Shown one piece after another: positions 4,657 through 11,870 of a stretch of 12,504 bases of DNA (within the stretch, counting starts at the first letter, position 1; every line of letters starts with the position of its first letter). Below the pieces are notes generated by a model, which saw nothing but the letters and a program-made list of their open reading frames with translations, had not been told where the DNA came from and made no database searches. The position numbers and the translations under genes were made by a program. The stretch covers positions 1 through 12,504 of the forward strand of contig CAZRDR010000081.1 in assembly GCA_964598995.1 (NCBI GenBank), read 5' to 3'. Source of the stretch: JACROF01 sp964598995 (GTDB taxonomy: Bacteria > Patescibacteriota > Microgenomatia > Levybacterales > UBA12049).

Positions 4657-7491
4657 ATGAAAGAATTTGGTACAGGAGGGCATATCCCTCAAGAGCAGAA
4701 TTTTAGTTATCCGAAGCGTGCAGACGCGTTGACTTCGCAGGCTGATACAACGTATGCTAGAAGTGGAGCAAAGTCTATGGACGGCAACGCACAGCAAGAA
4801 AATCCGATTATTACAAACCCACGAGAGGCAACAAAGCTACCTCCTCAGGAAATTATTAATCCGAGTATAAGACGGCCGCAGCGAGTAACAACTTCAACTG
4901 AGGCACGATTAGCGTCTCCTCGCAGCTTAGTGGATAAACGTGGTAACTCGCAGTGGTCACGAGAAGGAAAGCTCTCACTTGGCTTTGATGAGGAAAATCC
5001 GTATACACCTCAGGAGTTAGCTCAACGTGCTCAATTAAAGTCAGAGTATGAGCGTCACAAACAAGGTAAGAGGACAAGTGCTGAACATGATCAAATGGTC
5101 AGTGATCTTATCGATGCACATGGAGAATTGCCAGTAGCACTTGACTGGGAAGAGATGGGTGGTTCAGGTGCGAAATTCCATAACGCTGTCGAAGGTGAAG
5201 AAGAATATGCTGACTTAGTAGATTATGCTCCAAAGAACGAGAGGGAGAGGCCTGAAAATCTTAATGAATTTCTCTATGAGATCATGCGTAACTCAGATCC
5301 TAAGTGGGGTCCAAAGGGCACAAACTGGCTGATGAGGAAGAATCCGGAGACAGGCAAAGTTGAGATTAACCAAGCCAATTTTCTCGAATGGCAGATGGAT
5401 CGTATGGTTTTCTACCATGGTGAAGATCCAGATAATTTACAGTTGAACTTATTCCAGAAAGTGCGCCTTGAGCGAGATTTTCGTGACATTACTATCCTCG
5501 ATATGTTTGAGAATGAGGATAGATATTTTAAAGATTCCGAAGGTAATATGTATAAAGAATTAGCGAATGAAGGGAGGTTACGCTTTTGGCAGTTTGCAGC
5601 CTTCCGTAGTGACTTCCTCGAATATAACCTCGCGATGGGTGATGATGGTAATGTTAATAAAGTCCTCGCAAAGCAGTTTTACAACAACAGCCATTCTAAG
5701 ATTGCCTTTCATGGTCAAAGTGTGCTTACCAATATCTTAACCATGGCTCATAAGTTTGACTCAAAAGGGCAATCGCTAGAAGATCGTAGGAAAGGTGATC
5801 AGCCAGAGAGACCTAAGAATGATACAAATTTAGGGAATGCTGTTAATACTTCATTTCTGATCTATTACAACATCGGTGATCATGAAAAACTCAAACAACT
5901 TTTAGGAGATGATGTGAAATACCTCCTCAACGCGGATTATGTTCGTCATGAAATCATTAAGCAGGCAGCAAGTAAAGGTTTTCTCAAGCGTAAACTAACA
6001 GAAGCTGATTTGGATGCCAATGGTAATTATCTGATGGGCATCCTGACACCTGATGAAATTCGACAAGTAAAAAGTTTTGTTGAATCTACCAGTGATGATC
6101 CAAAAAGTAATGCAGGTTTCTTATTTGAGTCTGGTGATATTAAACCTCAAAAGATCATAGATTTTATTAATCTTTACAATCAGACGACGAAGCATCCTGA
6201 AGCATTTAACATTTCTCGTGGTCTTGTCCAACGCGCGATTCAAAGTAGATATAATCTTGGTGAGTCGTCTACAGCTTACGCAGAACAAATGGCCTTCTTT
6301 ATGGCACGTCCGATGGGTGCTGGCTGGCGTAATGACATGATGGCAAATGCTAATGACGCGACGACCAAGGTCGCGAAGATGCGTAAATATCGTGAGAAGA
6401 TGGCGAGCGGCTCACGTGCTGGTATGTACGGTAACCCTTACTCGATGTATATGCTCAAAAGCGCGCTTGTTGATTACTTAACTGCAGCACGCACAAATGT
6501 TTTAGTTAAAGAAGCAGATGGGGAAACGGACTACAAAGATGCTTATGATAACACGCATTATTATTCCATCATGGAACTCATGGAAAAGCTCCATCATATG
6601 GGGAAAAATGAAAACGGTGACGAAAAAGCAGAGGCTTTCATGGAGACGGCTAAGGACATCATCCCGACTGTTAACTCAGAACGTCAGTGGGCACAGGATC
6701 ATATGAATCGTGCTTTTGAGATTTATCATGACGTTGTCGAAAGTAATGAAATTGACTGGGCTAAATTTACTGATGAGGATGCCTGGGGGAATATTAAGCT
6801 TAACCGCGGTGCATTTGAAAAGGAAGTAAAAGATCATTTCTTCAAAATCATTAGATACTGTTACAGTACCTATGACCAGTTAGACTTTAGTAAGACTGTC
6901 CGTTACCATAATCCGAGTACAGACAAGTGGGAAGACCAGCCGCTGGTTGTCTCTCTCTTTGGTAAAGAAATACTCGATATCCCAGAGTTCTGGAAGAAAG
7001 ACTATGCTCGTAACCCTGATGGCACAATTAAAACACATAAAGTTAAGGATCCGCATGGGCATGGTGAGGGAAAGGAAGAACCTGTAATCGATAAGGTGTA
7101 TGAACACGTTATTGACCCACAGTTGATCCAGCAGCAGAAAGAACTCCTTTGGAAGCAAGTTGCACTTGGCCGTCTCGCAGCAGATATCTATGCCCATCGT
7201 GACTATTTTAGTACTGACAAGCCATACAATATGCTCTACTTTGAACATATGATCGAAGCTATTGAGACTATTTCAGATGGGTTAATGGGTGATGAGGATA
7301 ATCTCCGTGTGACCAAGCGTAAGGGCCATGCTTTCAGCCATAGTCAAATTGCCTGGCTGCGAAAGACAGCAAGTATCGAACGTTGGAGACTCTATCGTAA
7401 CCAAGTGATCTCTGATCTATTTGGAGGGATTGGCTCCGGGCTATCGGAGACTATTAAAAAACTGTTTGGCGATATCACCAAGATAGGATGA
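4657..7491 (+). CDS. Large soluble protein of unknown function in the T4SS-like locus
   Basis: 944 residues, not recognised as any named family. Residues 1-110 are rich in N, Q, S, T and P and look disordered. The rest is a charged, mostly helical globular protein with many aromatic residues (for example WNxLMRKNP-like and FLEWQMDRMVFYHGED stretches near 225-260). There is no signal peptide and no hydrophobic segment long enough for a membrane helix; the last 25 residues (DLFGGIGSGLSETIKKLFGD) could form an amphipathic helix. I find one cysteine, C735, unlike the cysteine-paired exported neighbours, so it is probably cytoplasmic or translocated unfolded. It ends TGA directly followed by TAA and converges on the VirB6-like gene with a 14-bp gap. 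Options are a cytoplasmic component of the apparatus or a cargo/effector; I cannot choose between them. Confidence 0.85.
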   Translation: MKEFGTGGHIPQEQNFSYPKRADALTSQADTTYARSGAKSMDGNAQQENPIITNPREATKLPPQEIINPSIRRPQRVTTSTEARLASPRSLVDKRGNSQWSREGKLSLGFDEENPYTPQELAQRAQLKSEYERHKQGKRTSAEHDQMVSDLIDAHGELPVALDWEEMGGSGAKFHNAVEGEEEYADLVDYAPKNERERPENLNEFLYEIMRNSDPKWGPKGTNWLMRKNPETGKVEINQANFLEWQMDRMVFYHGEDPDNLQLNLFQKVRLERDFRDITILDMFENEDRYFKDSEGNMYKELANEGRLRFWQFAAFRSDFLEYNLAMGDDGNVNKVLAKQFYNNSHSKIAFHGQSVLTNILTMAHKFDSKGQSLEDRRKGDQPERPKNDTNLGNAVNTSFLIYYNIGDHEKLKQLLGDDVKYLLNADYVRHEIIKQAASKGFLKRKLTEADLDANGNYLMGILTPDEIRQVKSFVESTSDDPKSNAGFLFESGDIKPQKIIDFINLYNQTTKHPEAFNISRGLVQRAIQSRYNLGESSTAYAEQMAFFMARPMGAGWRNDMMANANDATTKVAKMRKYREKMASGSRAGMYGNPYSMYMLKSALVDYLTAARTNVLVKEADGETDYKDAYDNTHYYSIMELMEKLHHMGKNENGDEKAEAFMETAKDIIPTVNSERQWAQDHMNRAFEIYHDVVESNEIDWAKFTDEDAWGNIKLNRGAFEKEVKDHFFKIIRYCYSTYDQLDFSKTVRYHNPSTDKWEDQPLVVSLFGKEILDIPEFWKKDYARNPDGTIKTHKVKDPHGHGEGKEEPVIDKVYEHVIDPQLIQQQKELLWKQVALGRLAADIYAHRDYFSTDKPYNMLYFEHMIEAIETISDGLMGDEDNLRVTKRKGHAFSHSQIAWLRKTASIERWRLYRNQVISDLFGGIGSGLSETIKKLFGDITKIG

Positions 7492-7505
7492 TAAAGTTAT
7501 TAGAA

Positions 7506-9515
7506 TTAGTGGTGCTCTGAAGAAGAGCTTTCAGGTGGTTTTCCAATACCATTACCTCCGATTCCCGGTACGACAGTTGGAGCACCTGCCTGTGGCTTTC
7601 TGAATGCTGCCGCTTTTTTATCTTCTTCTGCTTTCCATTTGTTAAATTTACTACTCCCATCTAACAGGCCAAAGGTAACACCGCCAAGCTTTTGAGATGC
7701 CCGTATCTTCCAATAGGCAGCAGCACCCATCCTGCCTTTATGCGGATCAAATTCATTCATTCTCTTCCAAACTGCTTTTGGAGTAGCTGTCGCATAAGGT
7801 ATACCCGTGCCAAAGCCTTTCGCAACTGCTGCGCCAACTGGTCCAGGCTTAGCCTTTAATGCACTCTCAACCCATCCTAATAACTCAGGTCCAACCATAA
7901 TCATGCCAAACGCGATTAAAACTCCAAAATTATCAAATAAGTTGGGGTTAGATATTAGTGGTGGAACAAATGCACCCTGTTGTGGATTATTCAGTGAGTT
8001 ATCAGCAGCAAAGACAGATGCGATGATAAAGAGGAAAACTGCTGCAGGGAAAATTGCTAGATGAGCAATGATGGCACGTATCCATCTCGAAAAATTAAAG
8101 GTACTCCCAGGTAACAGCCCAATAGTGATCATAAGAGGTCCTAATATCGTGTAGCAAATTACATAGACAAGGGATTTCATCAATGTGAACCAGGTTCGGA
8201 TCAGTGCGATGAAAATCGCAACAGCAACGATCAAAAATCCGAGGGCACTAATAAGAATCGTAATGAGTCCTTGGAATCCTTGGGAGATGCAACCTCCACC
8301 AAGAGTTGAAGCTATGATATGCCTAACAGAACAGGGAGCATCATGGTCAAGCCCCAGGAGCGAGGATACAGTTCGGGAAATTACATCTCCCATAGTCCTC
8401 CCAATATCGTAAGAAAGTCCGAGAATTCCATCAAATTTGCCAAATCTTCCAGCGGAGAATAGTCCATCAACATAACTTAAAGGATTTGAGAGAAGGTTTT
8501 GTGTGGCCTGCTTACGTAAGCTGGCATTGTCCGAAGTCGATCCATTGTCAGTATTATATTTAACAATATCTTTATATAATTCTTCGCCAGTATGATGGCT
8601 CTGTTGGGAAATGGCAGCAATTAATCGTTGGGAGTCTGCGAGGATAGTATTGATGTCTGATTGAGAACGGCTACCTTCTTTCAGATCTGCTATTTTTTTC
8701 TCTGAGTCAGCCTTTAGTTGTGCTAGGTCTGTATCAGGGATCTGAAAGACAGCATTATTAAATGTATCATCAATAATAATGATCTGATCGTTATGTCTGA
8801 GGTCAATTCTAGTATCCGATGCTAAAATATTTATTCCTGCATATGTCACGACCCACATCATATCGACTAAAAATCCAACAATTGCATATGAGAATGTGAT
8901 TAAAAAAATACCAATAATTACTTTGGGTATTTGGTTCTGAATACTCATAACAGTTCTTGGATCAATTTTTATCCTGAGCATGATTGCAAGTCCGATAAAT
9001 ACGAAGACTAGTGTGAAGAGCAGGTAGGAGAGGTTCCTCATGGTAATCCACATCTTCTGGAGGGAAACTAAACTCGAAAAGCCTTGCGTTGTTTGAGCAG
9101 CGTAGGTCTTAGGTCCGATACCAAAGTTATCGGCTAAATAATGTATATACTCACCGCTAGAAGCAGGAGCCTTATAAATAGAGCTGATAGAGTTAATTGT
9201 TAATCCAAAGAGTCCACCAAGTTGAGGTCTTTCAGAAGTTCCTGCATAACCTAATTTATTTGTCGATGGGTCGATTGTCAGACAGCCGTGTTGGGGGTCC
9301 ACGACATCGACGCCGATAAGCTGACAGATCAGGGCTGAACTGAGATTAATCAAGACTGATTGGGCTTTAGTATGGTCGTTTTGTTCGACATCAGGATTCA
9401 GGTTAGATGATGCCTGTGCTGCCACACGCTGGAGGGGAAGAATCCCAACGACAATGAGTGCGATGAAGGCAATTAATAAGAAACGAAAACGATAAAAAAG
9501 ATCGGGCAGGCGCAT
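7506..9515 (-). CDS. Polytopic membrane protein, VirB6/TrbL-like T4SS component
   Basis: 669 residues from the ATG at 9515. A signal-anchor or signal peptide lies at 12-33 (VAA|QAS possible). Membrane helices are at about 160-181, 198-232, 414-440, 446-468, 480-504 and 528-550. Between the second and third groups lies a 180-residue hydrophilic region with a probable coiled coil (262-300). A Gly/Ala/Lys-rich tail (551-669) ends in PESSSSEHH. The segment LRIKIDPRTVMSIQNQIPK at 180-198 is of a type I associate with CPR secretion loci. The overall plan (several helices, a large loop, a long soluble tail) is that of VirB6/TrbL inner-membrane channel proteins, which work with VirB2-like pilins. Sequence similarity to classical VirB6 cannot be judged by eye. 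The gene converges on the 944-residue gene. Confidence 0.75.
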   Translation of the reverse strand: MRLPDLFYRFRFLLIAFIALIVVGILPLQRVAAQASSNLNPDVEQNDHTKAQSVLINLSSALICQLIGVDVVDPQHGCLTIDPSTNKLGYAGTSERPQLGGLFGLTINSISSIYKAPASSGEYIHYLADNFGIGPKTYAAQTTQGFSSLVSLQKMWITMRNLSYLLFTLVFVFIGLAIMLRIKIDPRTVMSIQNQIPKVIIGIFLITFSYAIVGFLVDMMWVVTYAGINILASDTRIDLRHNDQIIIIDDTFNNAVFQIPDTDLAQLKADSEKKIADLKEGSRSQSDINTILADSQRLIAAISQQSHHTGEELYKDIVKYNTDNGSTSDNASLRKQATQNLLSNPLSYVDGLFSAGRFGKFDGILGLSYDIGRTMGDVISRTVSSLLGLDHDAPCSVRHIIASTLGGGCISQGFQGLITILISALGFLIVAVAIFIALIRTWFTLMKSLVYVICYTILGPLMITIGLLPGSTFNFSRWIRAIIAHLAIFPAAVFLFIIASVFAADNSLNNPQQGAFVPPLISNPNLFDNFGVLIAFGMIMVGPELLGWVESALKAKPGPVGAAVAKGFGTGIPYATATPKAVWKRMNEFDPHKGRMGAAAYWKIRASQKLGGVTFGLLDGSSKFNKWKAEEDKKAAAFRKPQAGAPTVVPGIGGNGIGKPPESSSSEHH

Positions 9516-9531
9516 AATAAGGGCTGATTTT

Positions 9532-9560
9532 AGTGTGCGCTATTTGGAGGGATCTGTCAA
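9532..9560 (-). promoter_or_regulatory. Possible promoter of the VirB6-like gene
   Basis: On the minus strand a perfect TTGACA (9555-9560) is followed at 17 bp by CACACT (9532-9537, only 3 of 6). A better -10, TAAAAT, overlaps at 9527-9532 but then the spacer is 22 bp. The start codon at 9515 has no Shine-Dalgarno sequence. Confidence 0.35.
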
Positions 9561-9600
9561 GTTTGCATGAATAATTTTACTAAGATACGCTATTAAATGA

Positions 9601-9629
9601 TTGTAGTGATTGAAGCTATTTGATATACT
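9601..9629 (+). promoter_or_regulatory. Promoter of tRNA-Ser(UGA)
   Basis: TTGTAG (9601-9606), 17-bp spacer, TATACT (9624-9629); the tRNA starts 12 nt after the -10. The string TATACTTAGCCTCTA (9624-9638) recurs exactly upstream of the other tRNA-Ser at 11692-11706. Confidence 0.6.
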
Positions 9630-9640
9630 TAGCCTCTAAT

Positions 9641-9727
9641 GGAGAGGTCGCATAGTGGTCTAGTGCGGATGTCTTGAAAACATCTGAGGATTCACGTCCT
9701 CCGCCAGTTCGGATCTCGGTCTCTCCG
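9641..9727 (+). tRNA. tRNA-Ser(UGA) with abnormal T-arm
   Basis: Acceptor GGAGAGG (9641-9647) pairs with TCTCTCC (9720-9726), with G73 at 9727. The D-arm has a GCA/TGC stem. The anticodon stem is GATGT/ACATC with loop CTTGAAA and anticodon TGA at 9675-9677. The long class II variable arm is GAGGA-loop-TCCTC, as expected for serine. The T-arm is poor: GCCAG/CTCGG has two mismatches (49-65 and 51-63), and the loop is TTCGGAT, with G where A58 is nearly universal. CCA is not encoded at this end. A second, better 3' end lies 67 nt downstream (next entry), so the functional tRNA may extend to 9797 with 67 nt removed, or this gene may be damaged. Confidence 0.8.
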
Positions 9728-9797
9728 CTATGGCGAGATGAGAAGCAAGCGTCTGAAAGACGCAGTCCCCGGAGGGGAAATCTCGCTCTCTCCGCCA
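9712..9797 (+). repeat. Duplicated tRNA-Ser 3' end or 67-nt intervening sequence
   Basis: ATCTCGGTCTCTCCGCTAT (9713-9731) recurs as ATCTCGCTCTCTCCGCCAT (9780-9798), 17 of 19 identical. If 9712-9778 is removed, the joined tRNA has the canonical T-loop TTCGAAT, regains the 49-65 G-C pair, keeps the same acceptor pairing and ends in an encoded CCA (9795-9797). The intervening DNA folds well: GCGAGAT (9733-9739) with ATCTCGC (9780-9786), enclosing hairpins GCGTC-TGAAA-GACGC (9749-9763) and CCCC-GGA-GGGG (9767-9777). CGAGAT can also pair with the first ATCTCG, so two folds compete. It is too short for a group I intron. A remnant of integration at a tRNA attachment site is the main alternative. Confidence 0.55.
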
Positions 9798-9808
9798 TCC
9801 ACAAGAAC

Positions 9809-9837
9809 TTGACCTATCCATCTTACTCAGTTAGAGT
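9809..9837 (+). promoter_or_regulatory. Promoter of the 203-residue membrane protein
   Basis: TTGACC (9809-9814, 5 of 6), 17-bp spacer, TAGAGT (9832-9837, 4 of 6), then 6 nt to the ATG at 9844. It is the only one of the five 6-nt cases with a good -35. Confidence 0.55.
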
Positions 9838-9843
9838 AAAGAT

Positions 9844-10455
9844 ATGGACCACCAGGACGAAGTACTGCTTGATGCACCTCACGAGAAATTACTTCCCGAG
9901 CATACGTTATCTCCACAGGAATATAGTGAGAGTGATGATTATGGCTATCGCTTGCGTACACTTCTTTCCTGGTCCGCGCCAGGCAGGCCGTTTCAGCGAA
10001 AGAGTAAGGAGTACTTCCTCAATATCTTAGTCATCATGTTCCTCGTAGAGGTAATCCTTTTCCTCTTTGGGCAGTTCGCACTCATGGCACTCGTCCTGTC
10101 GCTCGTTTTCTTAGCGTTTGCACTCTCAACTGTTCCACCGCATGATTTTCACTACAAAATTACGACAGAGGGTGTCATGGTCGAGGATCATTTTTTCTTA
10201 TGGGAAGAACTTTATGATTTTTATATTAAGCGGATTAACGGCGAAGAAGTGGTCATCATTGGAACGAAAGCGTGGTATCCTGGCGAGTTAACCATAGTTC
10301 TGGGGATGATGCATAAAGAGCAAGTTCGCGATCTCTTGGTGCAATTTTTACCTTATCGTGAGTACGTTAAACCGACATTTATGGAGAAATCCGCGACCTG
10401 GCTTGAGAAAAATTTCCCACTTGATCGCAAGGTCCAGATGCCTCACAGTAAGTAA
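9844..10455 (+). CDS. Two-helix membrane protein with C-terminal cytoplasmic PH-like region
   Basis: 203 residues. Residues 1-56 are hydrophilic and acidic at first, then basic near the membrane (GRPFQRKSKEY). Two closely spaced helices lie at about 58-76 and 78-96, forming a hairpin that puts both ends in the cytoplasm. After VPP (97-99) comes a beta-rich region, YKITTEGVMVEDHFFLWEEL, whose pattern (strand, turn, strand, W-x-E-L) resembles bacterial PH-like or YdbT/DUF304-type membrane proteins. The last part, PYREYVKPTFMEKSATWLEK, is helical. I have seen similar proteins in CPR genomes but cannot name a function. It stands alone between tRNA genes with its own leaderless-type promoter. Possible regulation beyond that is not visible. 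Confidence 0.8.
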   Translation: MDHQDEVLLDAPHEKLLPEHTLSPQEYSESDDYGYRLRTLLSWSAPGRPFQRKSKEYFLNILVIMFLVEVILFLFGQFALMALVLSLVFLAFALSTVPPHDFHYKITTEGVMVEDHFFLWEELYDFYIKRINGEEVVIIGTKAWYPGELTIVLGMMHKEQVRDLLVQFLPYREYVKPTFMEKSATWLEKNFPLDRKVQMPHSK

Positions 10456-10456
10456 T

Positions 10457-10486
10457 TTGCTTCGATTTCGTGAATTTTGATACAAT
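10457..10486 (+). promoter_or_regulatory. Promoter of tRNA-Arg(GCG)
   Basis: TTGCTT (10457-10462), 18-bp spacer, TACAAT (10481-10486, 5 of 6); the tRNA starts 14 nt later. It directly follows the stop codon of the preceding gene. Confidence 0.5.
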
Positions 10487-10500
10487 ACACAGACAGATTT

Positions 10501-10574
10501 GCCCTCGTAGCTCAGTTGGATAGAGCGCAACGTTGCGGACGTTGAGGTCAGAGGTTCGACTCCTCCCGAGGGTA
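10501..10574 (+). tRNA. tRNA-Arg(GCG)
   Basis: 74 nt. Acceptor GCCCTCG pairs with CGAGGGT (G1-U72 wobble), then A73; no encoded CCA. Anticodon stem CAACG/CGTTG with loop TTGCGGA, anticodon GCG at 10535-10537. T-loop TTCGACT; T-stem AGAGG/CCTCC has one A-C mismatch at 49-65. It reads CGC and CGU. Most bacteria use anticodon ACG, edited to ICG by TadA, so GCG is notable. The last 27 nt overlap the end of the opposite-strand gene. Confidence 0.93.
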
Positions 10575-11675
10575 CTTAATTTTAAGCAGTTCTTCGATCA
10601 GTATTCCGATCATTCCTACGATCCCCGCGAGTGAGAAATAAAGCCAACGCCTGGTAAAGACAGCATCTAGTGGCAAGAGTTGTGAATGAAATAATAATCC
10701 GACCCACAGCCAACAACAGAAAAAGAGAAATAATTTCAATCGAGCCGATTTTTTCTGATAAAGATAATATCCAAATGCTCCCATCACACCACAGATTGTA
10801 ATAACTAATAAGATCATACTCAGAGTGAGGAATTGATTTAAGGGAAGTGTGACGTGTTGGGGGACAAGCAGATTTGGTGCGATAAGGTCAGTGAGATACA
10901 AACTCATTAGTACTGGGACTTGGAGAATGCGAGAAACTAGTGGTAGGTGAGCAAAAGGAGTCGATTTAATTGTTGCGAAATAGCCTAACTGGCCGATGAT
11001 CCGTAGTAAAAAATAAATGATGAATGTTATTAATAGAGTGAGAGAGATTTTGGGTAACTGTTTTTTCGAAAAGAAAAAACAATATAACAAGATAATTATA
11101 AAAAATATGATGGCGGTCTCTTTGGTAAGGAGCGAAAGAAGCAATAGGAGACCTATCACGATAGCATCTCTCTTCCTTGTCTGCGAGCTGATAACGAGAA
11201 GTGCTGACATGCCGAAGGTGAAAAAAAGGAGATCCTGGAGATTAGCAATCAGCATGATGAGGTCTCTTGTGGTAGGGTGGAGTAGGAACAGTAGGCTGAG
11301 AAAAAGCGCTAGTAAGGGACGAAAAAATTTCTTAAAAAAAATAAAAAGCATAAAGCTATTAATACAGGCGAGTAAAATTTGAATATCATAAAATACTTTG
11401 ACCTGACCGTGTCCCACCCAATAAATAATGGAATAGATGATAAAGAGAAATGGTTTGTAGTAATAACTAAAAATCGCATGTTGATGACCTTTCTCAGGAA
11501 TACTCGTTATAAAAAAGAGTGGAATTGATGAAATAGAGTGGACGAAGGGGTTATTAACAATTTGGGTAAAGTCGTCACCGCGAAAAACATGTGGAATGAC
11601 AGGAAAATACCTCAGAAATCCGATCACTATAATGAGACTAAGCGAGAGCCACTGCACAGTCTTAAGGATACGCAA
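10548..11675 (-). CDS. GT-C-type polytopic membrane glycosyltransferase (TMTC/PMT-like)
   Basis: 375 residues from the ATG at 11675, with about ten hydrophobic segments. Diagnostic features of lipid-phosphate-sugar-using GT-C enzymes: an acidic pair in the first external loop, FRGDDFTQIVNNP (DD at 34-35, NNP at 41-43); YYKPFLFIIYSIIYW (72-86); HP at 133-134 in the LLFLLHP motif; LLTKETAI (182-189); and RRWLYFSLAG (342-351), the counterpart of the ER-LYLPS-G motif of TMTC-type proteins. The likely role is transfer of a sugar from a polyprenyl-phosphate donor to an exported protein or glycan; the substrate is unknown. It has no C-terminal TPR repeats, which many relatives have. The gene has no stop of its own before tRNA-Arg(GCG): its last eight residues (PREESNL end) and TGA are the antisense of the tRNA 3' half. 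Confidence 0.8.
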   Translation of the reverse strand: MRILKTVQWLSLSLIIVIGFLRYFPVIPHVFRGDDFTQIVNNPFVHSISSIPLFFITSIPEKGHQHAIFSYYYKPFLFIIYSIIYWVGHGQVKVFYDIQILLACINSFMLFIFFKKFFRPLLALFLSLLFLLHPTTRDLIMLIANLQDLLFFTFGMSALLVISSQTRKRDAIVIGLLLLLSLLTKETAIIFFIIILLYCFFFSKKQLPKISLTLLITFIIYFLLRIIGQLGYFATIKSTPFAHLPLVSRILQVPVLMSLYLTDLIAPNLLVPQHVTLPLNQFLTLSMILLVITICGVMGAFGYYLYQKKSARLKLFLFFCCWLWVGLLFHSQLLPLDAVFTRRWLYFSLAGIVGMIGILIEELLKIKYPREESNL

Positions 11676-11691
11676 TTTAGGTAAAGTTTGC

Positions 11692-11697
11692 TATACT
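11692..11697 (+). promoter_or_regulatory. -10 element upstream of tRNA-Ser(CGA)
   Basis: TATACT within the 15-mer TATACTTAGCCTCTA that also precedes tRNA-Ser(UGA). The -35 zone is weak (TACGCA at 17 bp, 3 of 6). Transcription would start near 11704, leaving a leader of about 70 nt before the tRNA. Confidence 0.45.
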
Positions 11698-11717
11698 TAG
11701 CCTCTAGCAAGTGGTAT

Positions 11718-11768
11718 TAGGAGGGGTCGTACCACGAGGTACTTCCCGTTATTTTAGTTAATAACTAA
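11718..11768 (+). repeat. Partial copy of tRNA-Ser 5' end plus hairpins in the tRNA leader
   Basis: TAGGAGGGGTCG occurs at 11718-11729 and again at 11771-11782, where it is the true tRNA-Ser(CGA) start. The first copy continues into a perfect hairpin GTACC-ACGA-GGTAC (11729-11742), extended outward by GGG with CCC (11746-11748), and is followed by TTATTTT. A second palindrome, TTAGTTA-A-TAACTAA, lies at 11754-11768. It may be a truncated tRNA copy or a structured leader that terminates or is trimmed. Confidence 0.5.
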
Positions 11769-11772
11769 TTTA

Positions 11773-11863
11773 GGAGGGGTCGCATAGTGGTTTAGTGCAG
11801 CGGTTTCGAAAACCGCCGTTAGGATTTTTTTCTTAACCGGGAGTTCGAATCTCCCTCCCTCCG
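11773..11863 (+). tRNA. tRNA-Ser(CGA)
   Basis: 91 nt, class II. Acceptor GGAGGGG pairs with TCCCTCC (G7-U66 wobble), then G73; no encoded CCA. D-stem GCA/TGC. Anticodon stem GCGGT/ACCGC with loop TTCGAAA, anticodon CGA at 11807-11809. The variable arm is long (GTTAGG with CTTAAC around a T-run). The T-arm GGGAG/CTCCC with loop TTCGAAT is perfect, in contrast to tRNA-Ser(UGA) at 9641. It reads UCG. Confidence 0.95.
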
Positions 11864-11870
11864 CTTCGTC

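Noticed and set aside
9641..9797. Group I intron in tRNA-Ser(UGA)
   Set aside because: The extra sequence is 67 nt, far below the size of a group I core, and no P, Q, R, S elements are visible.
9616..9804. Open reading frame on the minus strand over tRNA-Ser(UGA)
   Set aside because: It is the antisense of the tRNA and its 3' repeat; its ending (ALDHYATSP) is a well-known spurious peptide from reversed tRNA-Ser genes.
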